Assembly (NCBI GenBank): GCA_047639475.1
Contig: JBLIOD010000004.1
Location: forward strand, 29,757 to 93,756
Length of the DNA: 64,000 nt
From: JAAELZ01 sp047639475
Lineage (GTDB): Bacteria > Pseudomonadota > Gammaproteobacteria > Arenicellales > Poriferihabitantaceae
Direction: 5' to 3'
The translations under genes were made by a program, and so were the position numbers. The notes below the pieces were generated by a model. It had not been told where the DNA came from. It ran no database searches and worked only from the letters and a program-made list of their open reading frames with translations. Position 1 is the first letter of the stretch, and each line of letters starts with the position of its first letter. Below are positions 1-8,456 of the stretch, piece after piece.

Positions 1-1323
1 CATGCGCGTTATCCTACTGCAGGTGGTGATTCTAGAGCTGAAGCACAGCCTTTTTATGTGAACTCGCCGTTTGGTATTGCACTGGGTCATAATGGCAATT
101 TAACCAATGCGGATGCTTTACGCGAAGAGTTGTTTCGTCAAGATTTGCGACACTTAAATACCGCCTCAGATTCTGAAATACTGCTTAATATATTCGCTCA
201 TGAATTGCGCAAAACCCTAGACGATAGCAGTTTAACAGCCAGCGTGGATAATATTTTCACTGCTGTTTCAGGCGTGTTTGAGCGTTGTAAAGGAGGCTAT
301 GCCATTATTGCAATGGTGATCGGTAATGGTCTATTGGCTTTTAGAGACCCAAATGGCATTCGCCCTTTAAGTTATGGGACCCGTAAAAATAAAGAAGGTC
401 TGGCTCATTTATTTTCATCAGAAAGTATCGCTTTTGATGTCTTGGGTTTTGATTTGGTCGATGACGTGCAAGCTGGGGAGGCAATCTATATAGAGATGGA
501 TGGCACAGTACACCGAAAAATTTGTGCGAAAAAGCCGAAGCTTACACCCTGTATTTTCGAGCACGTTTATTTAGCCCGTCCAGATTCAATAATTGATGGT
601 ATCGAGGTATACCAAACCCGTATGCGTATGGGCGAGGCCTTGGCAGACAAGTTAATGCGAGTATGGCCAGAGCAAGATATTGATGTCGTTATTCCTGTGC
701 CTGATACATCCCGGCCCGCCGCTCACCAATTGGCTACCAAACTGGGATTGCCATACAGAGAAGGGTTCATCAAGAATCGTTACATCGGCCGGACTTTTAT
801 TATGCCAGGCCAACAAGAGCGTAAGAAGTCAGTACGCCAAAAACTCAATGCCATGCGCACCGAGTTTGAAGGCAAGAACGTGTTACTGGTGGATGATTCA
901 ATTGTACGTGGCACAACATCCAGCAAAATCATAGAGTTGGCAAGAGAGGCCGGTGCAAAGAAAGTGTACTTCGCTTCTGCCGCGCCGCCTGTTCGTTATC
1001 CCAATGTGTACGGTATTGATATGCCGTCTTGCCACGAATTAGTGGCCAATGGGCGCAGTATTCCTGAGATAGGCGATGCGATAGGGGCCGACTGGATCTT
1101 ATACCAAGATTTAGATGACTTGATAGAAGCGGTGAAATTCGGCCAGGATAAGGTGACAGAATTTGACTCTTCGTGCTTTAATGGCATTTACCCCACAGGA
1201 GACATTACGCAAGAATACTTAGATTCAATCGAGGCTCAGCGTAATGACCAAGCCAAGCATAATCGTGTTGAGAGTGATTTAGATCCTTCTGAATTAGCGG
1301 TTATTCAAACCGCGGTTGCTTAG
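1..1323 (+). CDS. purF: Amidophosphoribosyltransferase, 5' end cut by window
   Basis: This enzyme catalyses the first committed step of purine synthesis, turning PRPP and glutamine into 5-phosphoribosylamine in the cytoplasm. The frame is open from base 1, so the catalytic N-terminal Cys and roughly the first 75 residues lie outside the window; 440 residues are visible. The remaining glutaminase half has the HNGNLTNA and TSDSEILLN motifs. The phosphoribosyltransferase half has the PRPP loop VLLVDDSIVRGTTS at about residues 294-307 of the visible part. Similarity to E. coli PurF runs along the whole visible length. The gene is convergent with lpxH. The identification is secure; only the N-terminus cannot be assessed. 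Confidence 0.97.
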   Translation, partial: HARYPTAGGDSRAEAQPFYVNSPFGIALGHNGNLTNADALREELFRQDLRHLNTASDSEILLNIFAHELRKTLDDSSLTASVDNIFTAVSGVFERCKGGYAIIAMVIGNGLLAFRDPNGIRPLSYGTRKNKEGLAHLFSSESIAFDVLGFDLVDDVQAGEAIYIEMDGTVHRKICAKKPKLTPCIFEHVYLARPDSIIDGIEVYQTRMRMGEALADKLMRVWPEQDIDVVIPVPDTSRPAAHQLATKLGLPYREGFIKNRYIGRTFIMPGQQERKKSVRQKLNAMRTEFEGKNVLLVDDSIVRGTTSSKIIELAREAGAKKVYFASAAPPVRYPNVYGIDMPSCHELVANGRSIPEIGDAIGADWILYQDLDDLIEAVKFGQDKVTEFDSSCFNGIYPTGDITQEYLDSIEAQRNDQAKHNRVESDLDPSELAVIQTAVA

Positions 1324-1357
1324 GCAAGCTAGGTCGCGTAGTTCGCACCAGATAGGT

Positions 1358-1384
1358 GGTAGTGCTATCCGCTTGAACACTACC
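1358..1384. terminator. Possible hairpin between convergent purF and lpxH
   Basis: GGTAGTG (1358-1364) and CACTACC (1378-1384) form a 7-bp stem with a 13-base loop in the 60-bp gap between the two convergent stop codons. No clear T-run follows on either strand, so it is at best a weak or Rho-assisted terminator. Confidence 0.25.
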
Positions 1385-2101
1385 CTAGACGTTATATTCT
1401 AAGTTGAGTTCGCCATCTGAATAGGTCAAAGCGCTTTTGTGATCGTACCAATCACCCAGTACATAGCGCTTTACCTCTTTGCCGTTAACCATATGTGAAT
1501 GCACATTGGGCCGATGAGTATGGCCGTGGATGAGTAAATCAGCATCAAATTTGGCTATCGCCTGCTCAACTTCACTTTGGTTGACGTCCATTACCTCCAT
1601 CGTTTTGCCTTGTTTAGCGGCTTCGCTTTGCTCTCGAATGTCTTTAGCGAAAGCCAGACGGTGCTCTATGCTTTGACTTAAAATGTTGCCTTGCCACTGA
1701 GAAGACAATAGGGTTTTGCGCAATGCCACGTGCTCAAGGTCATCAGTACAAAATACATCGCCATGCGAGAGCAGGGCGCGTTGTCCATCAAGGTCTATAA
1801 GGGTTAGATCTTCAATTAGCTTAATGCCAGTGCGCTCGCAGAAACCCTCTCCTACTAGAAAATCTCGATTTCCTGCCATAAAAGTAACAATCGTGCCGTT
1901 ATCGACTGCTGTTTTTACGACGTCCTCTACAGTTTGAAAGCCTAACTCGCGCGCGCCGTCGTCGCCGATCCAATAATCGAAGAAGTCACCCAATATATAG
2001 AGCTCGTCCATTACCGTTTGCTGCATGAACTTGGTAAATAGGGCAATTGAGGCAGGTCTATCTGCTGATAAGTGTAAATCAGAGATGAAAGCGATGGTCA
2101 T
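1385..2101 (-). CDS. lpxH: UDP-2,3-diacylglucosamine diphosphatase
   Basis: This is the lipid A pathway enzyme that hydrolyses UDP-2,3-diacylglucosamine to lipid X and UMP at the inner face of the cytoplasmic membrane. The 238-residue product matches LpxH in length and carries the calcineurin-type metallophosphoesterase motifs in order: ISDLHLS near residue 6, GDFFDYWIGDD near 38, GNRDFL near 76 and HGHTHRP near 192. These supply the metal ligands. The gene is alone on the minus strand, convergent with purF and divergent from cysS, so it must have its own promoter in the 2102-2350 gap. The presence of lpxH rather than lpxI or lpxG fits a gammaproteobacterium. Confidence 0.95.
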   Translation of the reverse strand: MTIAFISDLHLSADRPASIALFTKFMQQTVMDELYILGDFFDYWIGDDGARELGFQTVEDVVKTAVDNGTIVTFMAGNRDFLVGEGFCERTGIKLIEDLTLIDLDGQRALLSHGDVFCTDDLEHVALRKTLLSSQWQGNILSQSIEHRLAFAKDIREQSEAAKQGKTMEVMDVNQSEVEQAIAKFDADLLIHGHTHRPNVHSHMVNGKEVKRYVLGDWYDHKSALTYSDGELNLEYNV

Positions 2102-2205
2102 AATGGTTCCGTTGATAGCGATTAGGTATACTCCGCGTCTTTATTAAACCTAGAAAACTCAATTTAACGCAAAAAAGATGTGCAGCTAATTGATATGAAT
2201 AAGAT

Positions 2206-2337
2206 AGTTAGAAAATGTGAGGTCACCTTTTTGGTGATGAGCACTTTTCTAACTACTTAAGCAGATTAAGTAGTTCCGCAGACTTTTGTGTTTCAATTGT
2301 TTTTTCTAGGTTAAAGCCCGCGATTCGGATTTTAACC
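2206..2337 (+). promoter_or_regulatory. Clustered hairpins upstream of cysS
   Basis: Three inverted repeats sit in the 249-bp gap before cysS. The first, 2206-2254, has ten-base outer arms (AGTTAGAAAA with TTTTCTAACT) and an inner TCACC/GGTGA arm around a T5 loop. The second, 2251-2275, is a perfect 10-bp stem (AACTACTTAA with TTAAGTAGTT) and shares bases 2251-2254 with the first, so the two helices exclude each other. The third, 2309-2337, pairs GGTTAAA with TTTAACC and ends 13 bases before the cysS ATG. The arrangement resembles a leader or attenuator, but no leader peptide or known riboswitch was recognised. Confidence 0.35.
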
Positions 2338-2350
2338 CAAGCCACAGCAA

Positions 2351-3799
2351 ATGCTACATATATACAATACGCTTAACCGCAAAAAAGAACTATTTACCCC
2401 TATTCAAGCTAATAAAGTGGGCATGTACGTCTGCGGCATGACAGTCTACGACTACTGCCATCTAGGCCATGCCAGGGTATTAGTGGTGTTTGATATGGTC
2501 ACTCGTTACTTGCGCGAAGCGGGTTATGACGTGAATTATGTGCGAAACATTACCGACATAGATGACAAGATTATCGCCCGCGCTAATGAAAATGGCGAAG
2601 AGTTTACTGGCTTAACCGAACGCTTCATCGATGCAATGCATGAAGATGAGCGCATTTTAAACGTACTAGAACCTGATCAAGAGCCGCGCGCGACGGGCCA
2701 TATAGATGGCATTATTAAAATCACTCAAATCTTGATCGAAAAAGGCTACGCCTATCAAGGTGCTAACGGAGACGTATATTACCGAGTAAGGCAATTTGAA
2801 GGCTACGGCAAGCTATCGGGCAAGAACGTAGAAGAGCTGCGTGTAGGTGCTAGAGTGGAGGCAGACAGCGATAAAGAAGACCCGCTAGATTTTGTGCTTT
2901 GGAAAAGCGCCAAGCCAAATGAGCCATTTTGGCCTTCTCCCTGGGGAGATGGACGCCCAGGCTGGCATATTGAATGTTCAGCTATGTCTACCAGTTGCTT
3001 GAGTGACTCCTTTGACATTCATGCTGGCGGAATGGATTTACAATTTCCGCATCACGAAAATGAGATTGCACAAACTGAAGGCGCTACAGGTTGCCAGTTT
3101 GCCAATGTGTGGATGCATAACGGTTATGTGCAAACAGACAAAGAGAAAATGTCTAAGTCTTTGGGTAACTTTTTCACCATTCGTGAAATATTAGACCAAG
3201 ACAACAACCGCGAGCGTATGGGTGAAGTGATTCGCTTCATGGTGTTGGCCAGTCATTACCGTAGTCCTTTGAATTATTCTGACGATACCCTGGCTAACGC
3301 ACGTGCCGGATTAGAGCGCCTTTATAAAGTGAAACACCGCGCGGCTGGCATCGCAAAGCAAGATGCCTGTACCAGTCGTGATTTTCGTGCCCGCTTCTAC
3401 GAGGCCATGGATGATGACTTTAATACGCCAGAAGCGGTGTCAGTATTGTTCGATTTGGCTCGGGAGATAAACAAAGGCTTAGACGATAAGTCAGAAGAGG
3501 GCGCCCAGAACGCCTTGATGGGCGCTTTGATCAGCGAGTTTGATCACCTGTGTTCTGTGCTGGGCATTGTTACTTTGGACGCTGAAGCATTTTTAGGTTT
3601 AGGCGGCGGTAATGAAAGCGGCGCCGTAGCCGGTGATTTAACCGCAGCAGAAATTACCGATCTATTGACTGCAAGACAACAAGCCAAGCAAGATAATGAT
3701 TGGGCCAGCGCAGATCGAATTCGCGATCAATTATCAGCACTCAATATTGAGATAGAAGACAAGCCTAACGCAACATCAACTTGGCGTTTAAAGACTTAG
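2351..3799 (+). CDS. cysS: Cysteinyl-tRNA synthetase
   Basis: This class I aminoacyl-tRNA synthetase charges tRNA-Cys. The 482-residue protein has the HIGH-type motif as HLGHAR near residue 37 and the KMSKS loop as KMSKSLGN near residue 266. It also has the zinc-site region around GWHIECSAMS and the HAGGMDLQFPHHENEIAQ segment near 225-243 that is diagnostic of CysS. The C-terminal DALR and anticodon-binding region is complete and ends in the usual basic tail. Length is slightly above the E. coli enzyme (461). There is no strong Shine-Dalgarno sequence before the ATG. The upstream gap contains an unusual hairpin cluster that may regulate the gene. Confidence 0.97.
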   Translation: MLHIYNTLNRKKELFTPIQANKVGMYVCGMTVYDYCHLGHARVLVVFDMVTRYLREAGYDVNYVRNITDIDDKIIARANENGEEFTGLTERFIDAMHEDERILNVLEPDQEPRATGHIDGIIKITQILIEKGYAYQGANGDVYYRVRQFEGYGKLSGKNVEELRVGARVEADSDKEDPLDFVLWKSAKPNEPFWPSPWGDGRPGWHIECSAMSTSCLSDSFDIHAGGMDLQFPHHENEIAQTEGATGCQFANVWMHNGYVQTDKEKMSKSLGNFFTIREILDQDNNRERMGEVIRFMVLASHYRSPLNYSDDTLANARAGLERLYKVKHRAAGIAKQDACTSRDFRARFYEAMDDDFNTPEAVSVLFDLAREINKGLDDKSEEGAQNALMGALISEFDHLCSVLGIVTLDAEAFLGLGGGNESGAVAGDLTAAEITDLLTARQQAKQDNDWASADRIRDQLSALNIEIEDKPNATSTWRLKT

Positions 3800-3852
3800 C
3801 GCTCGCGGCTTATGCCTAGTAGCGTCAAGCTCAAATAAGTGTTTGATTGCGG

Positions 3853-3881
3853 TTGTTTCTTGTGAATTGAATCGTTACAAT
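3853..3881 (+). promoter_or_regulatory. Sigma-70-type promoter for rpsO-pnp
   Basis: TTGTTT at 3853-3858 and TACAAT at 3876-3881 are separated by exactly 17 bases, which fits a vegetative promoter. The start site would fall near 3888, giving a leader of about 120 bases before rpsO. That leader contains a CCCTTTTAAGGG palindrome at about 3887-3900 and other GC-rich pairs. Autoregulation of rpsO through leader structure is known in E. coli; whether this leader acts alike is inference. Confidence 0.6.
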
Positions 3882-4007
3882 ACGCGCCCCTTTTAAGGGT
3901 GGCCGCAATAAGGCGATCACACCCTCTTAACTGGTGCCCACAATAGGGGGGCGTCTGGTAATTGGGTCGAACAATTTCGACAACACATATTTACAGGAAT
4001 CCATCTA

Positions 4008-4277
4008 ATGGCTCTTACTTTTGCCGATCGCGAAGCGATCATTAAAGACCACGCACGAAGTGAAGGCGACACCGGTTCAACTGAAGTACAAGTTGCACTG
4101 TTAACTGCTCGCATCAAAGACTTAACTGAACACTTCAAAACTCACATTCACGACCACCATTCACGACAGGGCCTTTTGCGTCTTGTTAACCGTCGTCGCA
4201 GCTTACTTGACTATTTGAAGCGAGTAGAAGTTGAGCGATACCGCGAACTTATCGCGAAACTAGGTTTACGTAAGTAA
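4008..4277 (+). CDS. rpsO: 30S ribosomal protein S15
   Basis: This small-subunit protein binds the central domain of 16S rRNA early in assembly. At 89 residues it has the length of E. coli S15. It carries the conserved HxxDHHSRQGLL segment near residues 46-58, the RRRSLLDYLK helix, and the C-terminal ELIAKLGLRK. An ACAGGA ribosome-binding site precedes the ATG. A sigma-70-like promoter lies about 125 bases upstream, and pnp follows after 18 bases, the usual rpsO-pnp pairing. In E. coli S15 represses its own translation through a leader pseudoknot; the long leader here would allow the same, but this cannot be shown by eye. Confidence 0.98.
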   Translation: MALTFADREAIIKDHARSEGDTGSTEVQVALLTARIKDLTEHFKTHIHDHHSRQGLLRLVNRRRSLLDYLKRVEVERYRELIAKLGLRK

Positions 4278-4295
4278 GCTGCAAAGGATATTAAA

Positions 4296-6407
4296 GTGAA
4301 AGAGATAGTTAAAAAGTTTCAGTACGGTGAACATGAGTTCACGTTGAAGGGTGGCAAAATTGCCAAGCAAGCCAACGGCGCAGTGATTGCGAGCCTTGGT
4401 GATACAATGGTGATGGTTACTATTGTTGCGCGTCAAGACAGCATTGAACGCGATTTTTTCCCATTAACAGTAGATTACGAAGAACGCTTCTACGCTGCAG
4501 GTAAAATACCTGGCGGTTTCTTTAAGCGTGAAGGACGCCCTTCAGAAAAGGCAATTTTAACTTGCCGTTTGATGGATCGCCCAATCCGCCCATTATTCCC
4601 TAAAGACTTCAAACAAGAAGTTCAGATCGTGGTGACGGTTTTATCGGTTGATCCCCAGATTGATCCAGATATCGTTTCTTTGGTGGGTGCATCAGCAGCG
4701 ATTGAAATCTCAGGGTTACCATTTAATGGCCCAATGAGTGCAGCGCGTGTTGGTTATGTGAACGGCGAATACGTACTTAACCCAAGCCAAGCAGTGCTTA
4801 AAGAAGACTCTCAGCTAGATTTAGTGGTTGCGGGTACTGAACAAGCGGTATTGATGGTTGAGTCAGAAGCACAAATGTTGTCTGAAGAGACGATGCTTGG
4901 TGCGGTTATGTATGGCCACCAGCAACTGCAAACAGCCATTACTGCTGTTAAAGAATTTGGCGCTGAGTTTGATATTACGCCAAGCACTTGGACAGCTCCT
5001 GAAAAAGACGAAACTACTTTTGAGGCGGTTAGCGCAGCAGTAGGCGTTGATTTAACAGCGGCATATCAGGTGGCTGAGAAAATGGATCGCTACGCAGCGA
5101 TTGGTGAAGCAAAAACTAAAATGCTTGCAGCGTTAGTAAACGATGACAGTGCAGACGGTTATGAAGGCAAATGTAAAGATGCGTTCAAGAAACTTGAAAA
5201 GCAAACTGTTCGTGGTCGCATCATTGCGGGTGAGCCACGTATAGATGGGCGTGATACCAGCACAGTACGTCCTATTACTGTTGAAACGGGCATTTTGCCA
5301 CGTACTCACGGTTCTGCTTTGTTTACACGTGGTGAGACGCAAGCTATTGTTGTGACTACATTAGGTACTGACCGTGACTCACAACGTATAGAAGCACTAG
5401 AAGGCGAGTACAAGGCTCCATTTATGTTGCACTATAACTTCCCTCCTTACTGTGTTGGTGAGACGGGTCGCGTAGGTTCACCTAAGCGTCGCGAAATCGG
5501 TCATGGGCGTTTAGCTTATCGCGGTATAGCAGCCGCTTTGCCTGATATGGACGAGTACCCATACACCATCCGCGTGGTCTCAGAAATTACTGAATCAAAC
5601 GGCTCTAGCTCTATGGCTTCAGTTTGCGGCACAAGCTTAGCGCTAATGGATGCCGGTGTTCAAATGAAGGCGCCTGTTGCAGGCGTGGCCATGGGTTTGA
5701 TTAAAGAAGGTGAAGATTACGCAGTACTGTCTGATATCTTGGGTGATGAAGATCACTTGGGCGATATGGACTTTAAAGTGGCCGGAACTGAAGACGGTAT
5801 CACTGCATTGCAGATGGATATCAAAATCGACGGCATTACTGAAGAAATCATGCAAAAAGCCTTGGCTCAAGCTAAAGACGGACGTTTGTTCATCTTGGGC
5901 GAGATGGGCAAGGTTATCTCATCAGCTCGTGAAGAAATGTCTGATTACGCGCCGCGTATTTTGACCATGAAAATTCACACTGACAAGATTCGTGACGTTA
6001 TCGGAAAAGGCGGAGCGGTTATCCGTTCTATCTCTGAAGAAACCGGCGCGACGATCGATATCGATGATGACGGTACCATCAAAATTGCTTCTAGTGATAA
6101 CGAAGGTAGCCAAGCGGCTATTCGTCGTATTGAGCAGATTACCGCTGATGTTGAACCTAATATGGTTTACGAAGGCAAAGTAGTTCGTTTGATGGATTTT
6201 GGTGCATTCGTCAATATCTTACCTGGGCGCGATGGTTTAGTGCACATCTCTCAAATCTCTCATGAACGTGTTAACACAGTAAGCGATGAGCTATCTGAAG
6301 GCGATACGGTTAAAGTGAAGGTTTTGGAAGTAGACAAGCAAGGTCGTATTCGCTTGAGCATGAAAGCCTTAATTGAATCTGATGCAGATACTGCATCTGA
6401 CGCATAA
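4296..6407 (+). CDS. pnp: Polynucleotide phosphorylase
   Basis: This 3'-5' phosphorolytic exoribonuclease takes part in mRNA decay and the degradosome. The 703-residue protein has two RNase PH-like cores. The second carries the active-site segment around DMDFKVAGT and ALQMDIKI near residues 485-510. A KH domain with KIRDVIGKGGAVIR follows near 562-575, and the S1 RNA-binding domain near 620-690 contains GRDGLVHIS. It starts at a GTG at 4296 preceded by AAAGGA; the next residues, KEIVKKFQYG, align with the normal PNPase N-terminus, so GTG is the likely true start. It is transcribed with rpsO. In many bacteria RNase III cuts the leader and PNPase autoregulates. Confidence 0.98.
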   Translation: MKEIVKKFQYGEHEFTLKGGKIAKQANGAVIASLGDTMVMVTIVARQDSIERDFFPLTVDYEERFYAAGKIPGGFFKREGRPSEKAILTCRLMDRPIRPLFPKDFKQEVQIVVTVLSVDPQIDPDIVSLVGASAAIEISGLPFNGPMSAARVGYVNGEYVLNPSQAVLKEDSQLDLVVAGTEQAVLMVESEAQMLSEETMLGAVMYGHQQLQTAITAVKEFGAEFDITPSTWTAPEKDETTFEAVSAAVGVDLTAAYQVAEKMDRYAAIGEAKTKMLAALVNDDSADGYEGKCKDAFKKLEKQTVRGRIIAGEPRIDGRDTSTVRPITVETGILPRTHGSALFTRGETQAIVVTTLGTDRDSQRIEALEGEYKAPFMLHYNFPPYCVGETGRVGSPKRREIGHGRLAYRGIAAALPDMDEYPYTIRVVSEITESNGSSSMASVCGTSLALMDAGVQMKAPVAGVAMGLIKEGEDYAVLSDILGDEDHLGDMDFKVAGTEDGITALQMDIKIDGITEEIMQKALAQAKDGRLFILGEMGKVISSAREEMSDYAPRILTMKIHTDKIRDVIGKGGAVIRSISEETGATIDIDDDGTIKIASSDNEGSQAAIRRIEQITADVEPNMVYEGKVVRLMDFGAFVNILPGRDGLVHISQISHERVNTVSDELSEGDTVKVKVLEVDKQGRIRLSMKALIESDADTASDA

Positions 6408-6430
6408 CCTCTTATTCTGGAAATACTGAT

Positions 6431-6682
6431 ATGGTAACCATTAGACTAGCACGTGGCGGTTCAAAGAAGCGTCCATTTTACTCAATCACAGTAGCCGATC
6501 AGCGCTTTGCGCCGACTAAACGTTTTATCGAGCGCATCGGGTTTTTCAATCCAAGTGCACGGGGCAACGAAGAAAAACTACGCGTGGATTTAGAGCGAGC
6601 AAACCACTGGATGACCAATGGCGCGCAACCTTCAGATCGCGTTGCGGATTTGATCAAGCAAGCTACAAAAGCGGCTGCGTAA
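6431..6682 (+). CDS. rpsP: 30S ribosomal protein S16
   Basis: This small-subunit assembly protein is 83 residues long, as in E. coli. The N-terminus MVTIRLARGGSKKRPFY is the family signature, followed by FIERIGFFNP near residues 36-45. It heads the conserved rpsP-rimM-trmD-rplS operon, which is intact here in the standard order. The gap to rimM (67 bp) is the largest in the operon after the trmD-rplS gap. Confidence 0.98.
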   Translation: MVTIRLARGGSKKRPFYSITVADQRFAPTKRFIERIGFFNPSARGNEEKLRVDLERANHWMTNGAQPSDRVADLIKQATKAAA

Positions 6683-6749
6683 CTGCCTTATAAAGCTGTA
6701 TCGACTCAGCGTTAGCTCTGTCGATGCAGTTCTTAAAGTGTAATAGGTG

Positions 6750-7274
6750 ATGCATTTGACTAACTCAATTGAATCGAACCAAATAACACTAGGCAAAATA
6801 CAAGGCCCTCAGGGGCTTAAAGGCTGGGTTAAAGTATATTCGTATACCAGGCCGGCTGAAAATATATTCACTTACGGTCATTGGCAATTGCTAAGTAAAG
6901 TAAGTGAAAAGGTCGAAATAGAACAATTTGCAGCAAATGGCAGCAAGCTTAGCGTTAAATTAGCTAAGGTGGATGATCGAAATGCCGCAGAGCTTTTGAA
7001 AAATGCGACGATCGTAGTTGATCAAACGCAGTTAGAACCTTTGCAAAGCGAAGAGTTTTATTGGCACCAATTAGTGGGTTTGAAAGTAGTAGATTCGAAT
7101 GAACACTTATTGGGCACAGTAAAAGAATTGATAGAAACTGGCGCAAATGATGTGTTGGTGATTGAAGGTGAAAAGGGCAATGCCTTAAAGGCTATCCCTT
7201 GGGTACCTGACGTTATTAAGAAAACTGACCTCGAAGCGGGTGTTATTTCCGTAGATTGGCAGTTTGATGATTAA
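6750..7274 (+). CDS. rimM: 16S rRNA processing protein RimM
   Basis: RimM binds S19 and helps mature the 30S head. The product is 174 residues from the ATG at 6750. A GTG at 6747 is a possible alternative start one codon upstream, but AATAGG lies better for the ATG. The N-terminal RimM domain contains LGKIQGPQGLKGWVKVYS near residues 15-32. The C-terminal PRC-barrel-like domain contains EFYWHQLVGLKVV near 101-113, and the protein ends in the conserved AIPWVPDVIKKTD region. Its position between rpsP and trmD confirms the assignment. Confidence 0.96.
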   Translation: MHLTNSIESNQITLGKIQGPQGLKGWVKVYSYTRPAENIFTYGHWQLLSKVSEKVEIEQFAANGSKLSVKLAKVDDRNAAELLKNATIVVDQTQLEPLQSEEFYWHQLVGLKVVDSNEHLLGTVKELIETGANDVLVIEGEKGNALKAIPWVPDVIKKTDLEAGVISVDWQFDD

Positions 7275-7289
7275 TTTAAACGATTGATG

Positions 7290-7982
7290 ATGAATATCGA
7301 TATCGTTTCCATAATGCCTCAGATGTTTGAGGCCTTGAATTATGGAATGATAAAACGAGCAATTGATCACCAAGCTTTAAATATTGAGCTTTGGAATCCA
7401 AGAGATTTCACGCAAGATGTTCATCGTACTGTGGACGATCGACCGTATGGTGGTGGCCCTGGAATGGTGATGATGGCGCCGCCTTTGAGTGCAACATTAG
7501 ATGCAATCAAAGAACAGCAAAGGCAGCAGGGCAACGTTGCCCCAGTAGTGTTTTTAACACCACAAGGTAAACGTTTAGAGCAAGCGGATGTTAAAGAATT
7601 TGCTCGGTTACCTGCATTAACTTTACTGGCAGGGCGTTATGAAGGTGTCGATGAAAGATTAGTTCGTAGTCGAGTAGATATAGAAGTCTCGATTGGCGAT
7701 TATGTTTTAGCAGGAGGTGAATTTCCTGCGATGGTGTTAATAGATGCGGTTTCGCGTTTGTTACCAGATGTTTTAGGTAACGCAGAGTCGATTGTGACTG
7801 AGTCATTTGAAGAAGATGGTTTAGATTACCCACAATATACGCGACCGAATGTATTTAACGGTGAAGCAGTACCCGATGTATTGTTGAGCGGTAACCATCA
7901 AAAAATAGCAAGCTGGCGTAAGCAGCAAGCAGCAGATCGCACCAAACAACGGCGGCCTGATTTATTAGATGCCTCTACATAA
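7290..7982 (+). CDS. trmD: tRNA (guanine-N1)-methyltransferase
   Basis: TrmD methylates G37 of tRNAs using S-adenosylmethionine and so prevents +1 frameshifting. The protein starts MNIDIVSIMPQMFEAL from the ATG at 7290 (a TTG at 7284 and an ATG at 7287 also lie in frame). It contains the DDRPYGGGPGMVM segment near residue 50, AGRYEGVDER near 111, and YVLAGGEFPAMVLIDAVSRLLP near 134-155, the SPOUT trefoil-knot SAM site. About 230 residues is somewhat shorter than E. coli TrmD (255), mainly at the C-terminus. It overlaps nothing and is followed by rplS after 61 bp. Confidence 0.97.
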   Translation: MNIDIVSIMPQMFEALNYGMIKRAIDHQALNIELWNPRDFTQDVHRTVDDRPYGGGPGMVMMAPPLSATLDAIKEQQRQQGNVAPVVFLTPQGKRLEQADVKEFARLPALTLLAGRYEGVDERLVRSRVDIEVSIGDYVLAGGEFPAMVLIDAVSRLLPDVLGNAESIVTESFEEDGLDYPQYTRPNVFNGEAVPDVLLSGNHQKIASWRKQQAADRTKQRRPDLLDAST

Positions 7983-8043
7983 TGTAGCGGTGACTTAAAT
8001 TAAGCCAAATGAATTTTTAGTAAATTGAAATAGAGAAACGGTT

Positions 8044-8388
8044 ATGACAACCATTATTGATGAAATTAACGCAGAGCAAATTAAAACTGATTTACCTGCG
8101 TTTGCACCTGGTGACACAGTAAAAGTAAGCGTACTGATTCGTGAAGGCGATCGTCAGCGTACTCAGGCATATGAAGGTGTGGTTATTGCGAAGAAAAATC
8201 GCGGTATCAACTCTTCCTTTACCGTTCGCAAGATGTCATCTGGCGAAGGCGTAGAGCGTGTATTCCAAACGCATAGCCCATTGGTTCAAGAAGTTGAAGT
8301 AAAGCGTCGTGGTGATGTACGTCGCGCGAAGCTATACTACTTGCGTGATCGCACGGGTAAATCAGCACGTATTAAAGAAAAGGTATAG
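8044..8388 (+). CDS. rplS: 50S ribosomal protein L19
   Basis: L19 sits at the interface of the ribosomal subunits. The 114-residue product has the usual length, with FAPGDTVKVSV near residues 20-30, RTQAYEGVVIA near 38-48 and the C-terminal KLYYLRDRTGKSARIKEK. It closes the rpsP-rimM-trmD-rplS operon. Downstream, TGGCGTA and TACGCCA (about 8405-8433) form a 7-bp inverted repeat without a T-run; this could mark the end of the ribosomal operon, but the evidence is weak. Confidence 0.98.
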   Translation: MTTIIDEINAEQIKTDLPAFAPGDTVKVSVLIREGDRQRTQAYEGVVIAKKNRGINSSFTVRKMSSGEGVERVFQTHSPLVQEVEVKRRGDVRRAKLYYLRDRTGKSARIKEKV

Positions 8389-8456
8389 GCCACGTTGGGC
8401 CGCATTGGCGTATTTATTCGAACTAAGTACGCCACTTAGAACCTAATCGGGTGGAC

